From positions 1-5,207 of the forward strand of contig CALGLY010000619.1 in the NCBI GenBank assembly GCA_937959095.1: a stretch of DNA of 5,207 nt, given 5' to 3'. Made by a program: the position numbers and the translations under genes. Of the stretch, positions 3,666 through 5,207 are shown one piece after another (the stretch's first letter is position 1; each line of letters begins with the position of its first letter). Under the pieces are notes generated by a model, which searched no databases, had not been told where the DNA came from, and saw only the letters and a list, made by a program, of their open reading frames with translations. The stretch comes from an uncultured Saprospiraceae bacterium (GTDB taxonomy: Bacteria; Bacteroidota; Bacteroidia; Chitinophagales; Saprospiraceae).

Positions 3666-5207
3666 ATGAAATATATAATGCTAGTTATTAGCTTCTTGTT
3701 TGCGAGTAGTGCATGGGCGCAAACCCGCCTTAGCGGACTCGTGCAAGAGGTATCAGGCGAAGCGGTTTTTGCAGCAAATGTTTATTGCAAAAATGCGCCT
3801 TCGCAAGGCACGACCACGGATTTTGATGGCAAATTTACCCTCGAAGCGAGTAGCTTGAAAGATACTTTAGTGGTTTCCTTTATTGGTTATCAAAAATTAG
3901 AACTCCCTGTAGAAAGTATCTCCGATTTAGAAAATATAAAGCTGAAACTTCTCGCTAATGCCTTGAGTCTATCCGAGATAACGGTGAAGGCAACGAACCC
4001 GATTTCAGAACAATTCGCGGTAACGCAATTGAGCCGCTTGGATATTTACATGAATCCTGTGGCGCAAGCTGATCCGTTGAAAGCAATTACCTCCTTACCT
4101 GCTTCCACGACCGCGAATGAAACCGCGAATCCATCCTTACGTGGCAGTTCCCCCGATAGGACGCGCGTGGTGTTGAATGGCGTACCAATCTATAAGCCTG
4201 TGCGAGCAAGTCAGTTGAATAATCAAGGCTTTTTTAGCTTGTTTAATCCTGAAATTATTGGGCGACAATACGTCTATGCTAGCAATCCGCCTTTGACTTA
4301 TGGCAATACAAGCGCGGGTTTAGTAGAAATAAATACGCCCCAAAGCATCGAGGAAAACCGCTTGAACCTATCCGCTACCTTGGCGAGTGCGGGTGCCTTT
4401 TGGGGTCAAAAAATAGATAAAAATGGCTTTATTCAAGCTTATGGAAATATTCAATTTTCGGGTGCCTTTACAGGTATTCAAAAAGCAGCTTTACCCCAAA
4501 TCAATAGCTTCCTCACGAAGGACGCAGGTGCAAATTTCCACTATCGCTTGAGCGAAAAAACGACTTTCAATTCCTTTGTCTATTTTATAGATGAACGCTC
4601 CGATATTGATGCCGAAATCTTTAGCTATGCCGATAATTTTGAAAGCACCAATAAGCGCGTTTTCACGGTTAGCAATCTGACAAGACTCACTAAAAAAGGC
4701 GCGCTCTACTTCCGAAATGGTACGAATTATTCGAAAGAAGGCACACAGTTTGGCAATTTAACCTCCAATAGCAAAACCAATGAAATCTACACAGGCATTG
4801 ATTACAAGCACTACTTGACGGATGCCGCCAATATCCAAATCGGAGCATCGCACAATTATAGGGGCTACAATTTCAAGGATAGCATTCCGAGTTTTTATTA
4901 TGCCTGGTCCTCCGAATCGCCTAATTTTTATACGCGAAATAATCTCAACCAAAACGATGTGCAGACCTACGCCTACTTGCATTGGGATTTTGAAGAGACC
5001 TGGTCGTTATCATCAGGACTGCGGACTAATATTCCCTTGCAAGGGCAAGCCCATTTTTGGAGCGCGCAAGCAGGACTACGTTATCAGCCGAATGCAAATC
5101 ATCAAGTCTTATTAAGTGGCGGACAGTACCATAATTATAGTACGCCCAATTTTTTCGCACAGCGTTTTGAATTGCTTCGGAGTCGCCAAGTTGCGTTGGA
5201 TTATACC
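3666..5207 (+). CDS. TonB-dependent outer-membrane receptor, N-terminal 514 residues (3' end outside window)
   Basis: The frame is open from ATG 3666 to the last base without a stop. Residues 1-18 are a signal peptide with an AWA|QT cleavage site. Residues 20-96 are a carboxypeptidase-regulatory-like beta-sandwich (LSGLVQEVSGEAVFAANVYCKNA, then TTTDFDGKFTLEA and VVSFIGYQ), the N-terminal extension usual in Bacteroidota receptors. A linker SLSEITVKAT (101-110) leads to the plug (about 115-226), which carries the conserved NPSLRGSSPDRTRVVLNGVPIY (155-176) and ends with SAGLVEINTP (217-226). From about 230 come amphipathic strands rich in aromatics, the start of the 22-strand barrel. Such receptors import bulky substrates such as siderophores, vitamins, peptides or glycans using energy from TonB-ExbB-ExbD; the substrate cannot be read here. 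No SusD partner is visible. The gene lies 115 bases after the lipoprotein gene, across a hairpin element, so cotranscription is uncertain. Confidence 0.93.
   Translation, partial: MKYIMLVISFLFASSAWAQTRLSGLVQEVSGEAVFAANVYCKNAPSQGTTTDFDGKFTLEASSLKDTLVVSFIGYQKLELPVESISDLENIKLKLLANALSLSEITVKATNPISEQFAVTQLSRLDIYMNPVAQADPLKAITSLPASTTANETANPSLRGSSPDRTRVVLNGVPIYKPVRASQLNNQGFFSLFNPEIIGRQYVYASNPPLTYGNTSAGLVEINTPQSIEENRLNLSATLASAGAFWGQKIDKNGFIQAYGNIQFSGAFTGIQKAALPQINSFLTKDAGANFHYRLSEKTTFNSFVYFIDERSDIDAEIFSYADNFESTNKRVFTVSNLTRLTKKGALYFRNGTNYSKEGTQFGNLTSNSKTNEIYTGIDYKHYLTDAANIQIGASHNYRGYNFKDSIPSFYYAWSSESPNFYTRNNLNQNDVQTYAYLHWDFEETWSLSSGLRTNIPLQGQAHFWSAQAGLRYQPNANHQVLLSGGQYHNYSTPNFFAQRFELLRSRQVALDYT

Noticed and set aside
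4758..5115. ORFs of 74 (minus) and 97 (plus) codons inside the receptor
   Set aside because: They are out-of-frame shadows of the TonB-dependent receptor, whose reading frame continues unbroken through them with clear barrel-strand composition.

Overview
The window looks like bacterial chromosome from the phylum Bacteroidota (Bacteroidetes). The evidence is a TonB-dependent receptor with the N-terminal carboxypeptidase-regulatory-like domain typical of that phylum, a TTTG / TAnnTTTG-type promoter, AT-rich leaders without strong Shine-Dalgarno sequences, and a small winged-helix regulator of a kind common there. Genus cannot be told from the sequence.

Left end (1-476): the 3' part of a plus-strand gene that enters from outside the window. 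Its product carries a D...ExK arrangement suggestive of a PD-(D/E)XK (restriction-endonuclease-like) nuclease fold.

Middle (about 477-1680): roughly 1.2 kb with no credible protein gene on either strand. From about 490 to 1417 it is richer in G+C than its surroundings and packed with perfect or near-perfect inverted repeats that form nested hairpins and at least two three-way junctions. A tRNA-shaped sequence (845-917, minus strand) sits inside it, and a 10-bp helix (825-834 with 931-940) clamps the tRNA on both sides. Several helices close only with G-U pairs on the minus strand. I interpret this as one large, ornate structured non-coding RNA, about 0.9-1 kb, on the minus strand, converging on the nuclease-like gene and ending at a terminator-like hairpin at 490-523. 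Its style resembles the giant bacterial RNAs GOLLD and ROOL, but I cannot assign it to a family by eye. This is the most interesting object in the window. Beyond its 5' end lies a separate 90-bp AT-rich inverted repeat (1471-1560).

Right part (1657-5207): a plus-strand cluster. A Bacteroidota-type promoter (1657-1688) leads into a small six-helix membrane protein (1706-2287) and a winged-helix regulator (GTG start, 2309-2593). These are followed by a tetratricopeptide-like lipoprotein or secreted protein (2756-3550) and the first 514 codons of a TonB-dependent outer-membrane receptor (3666 to the window end). The same half-site (ATAAACT / AGTTTAT) occurs as a palindrome in the promoter of the regulator operon and again upstream of the lipoprotein gene. 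This suggests that the regulator controls both its own operon and the lipoprotein gene, and perhaps the receptor. A 90-bp inverted-repeat element (3561-3650) separates the lipoprotein and receptor genes.
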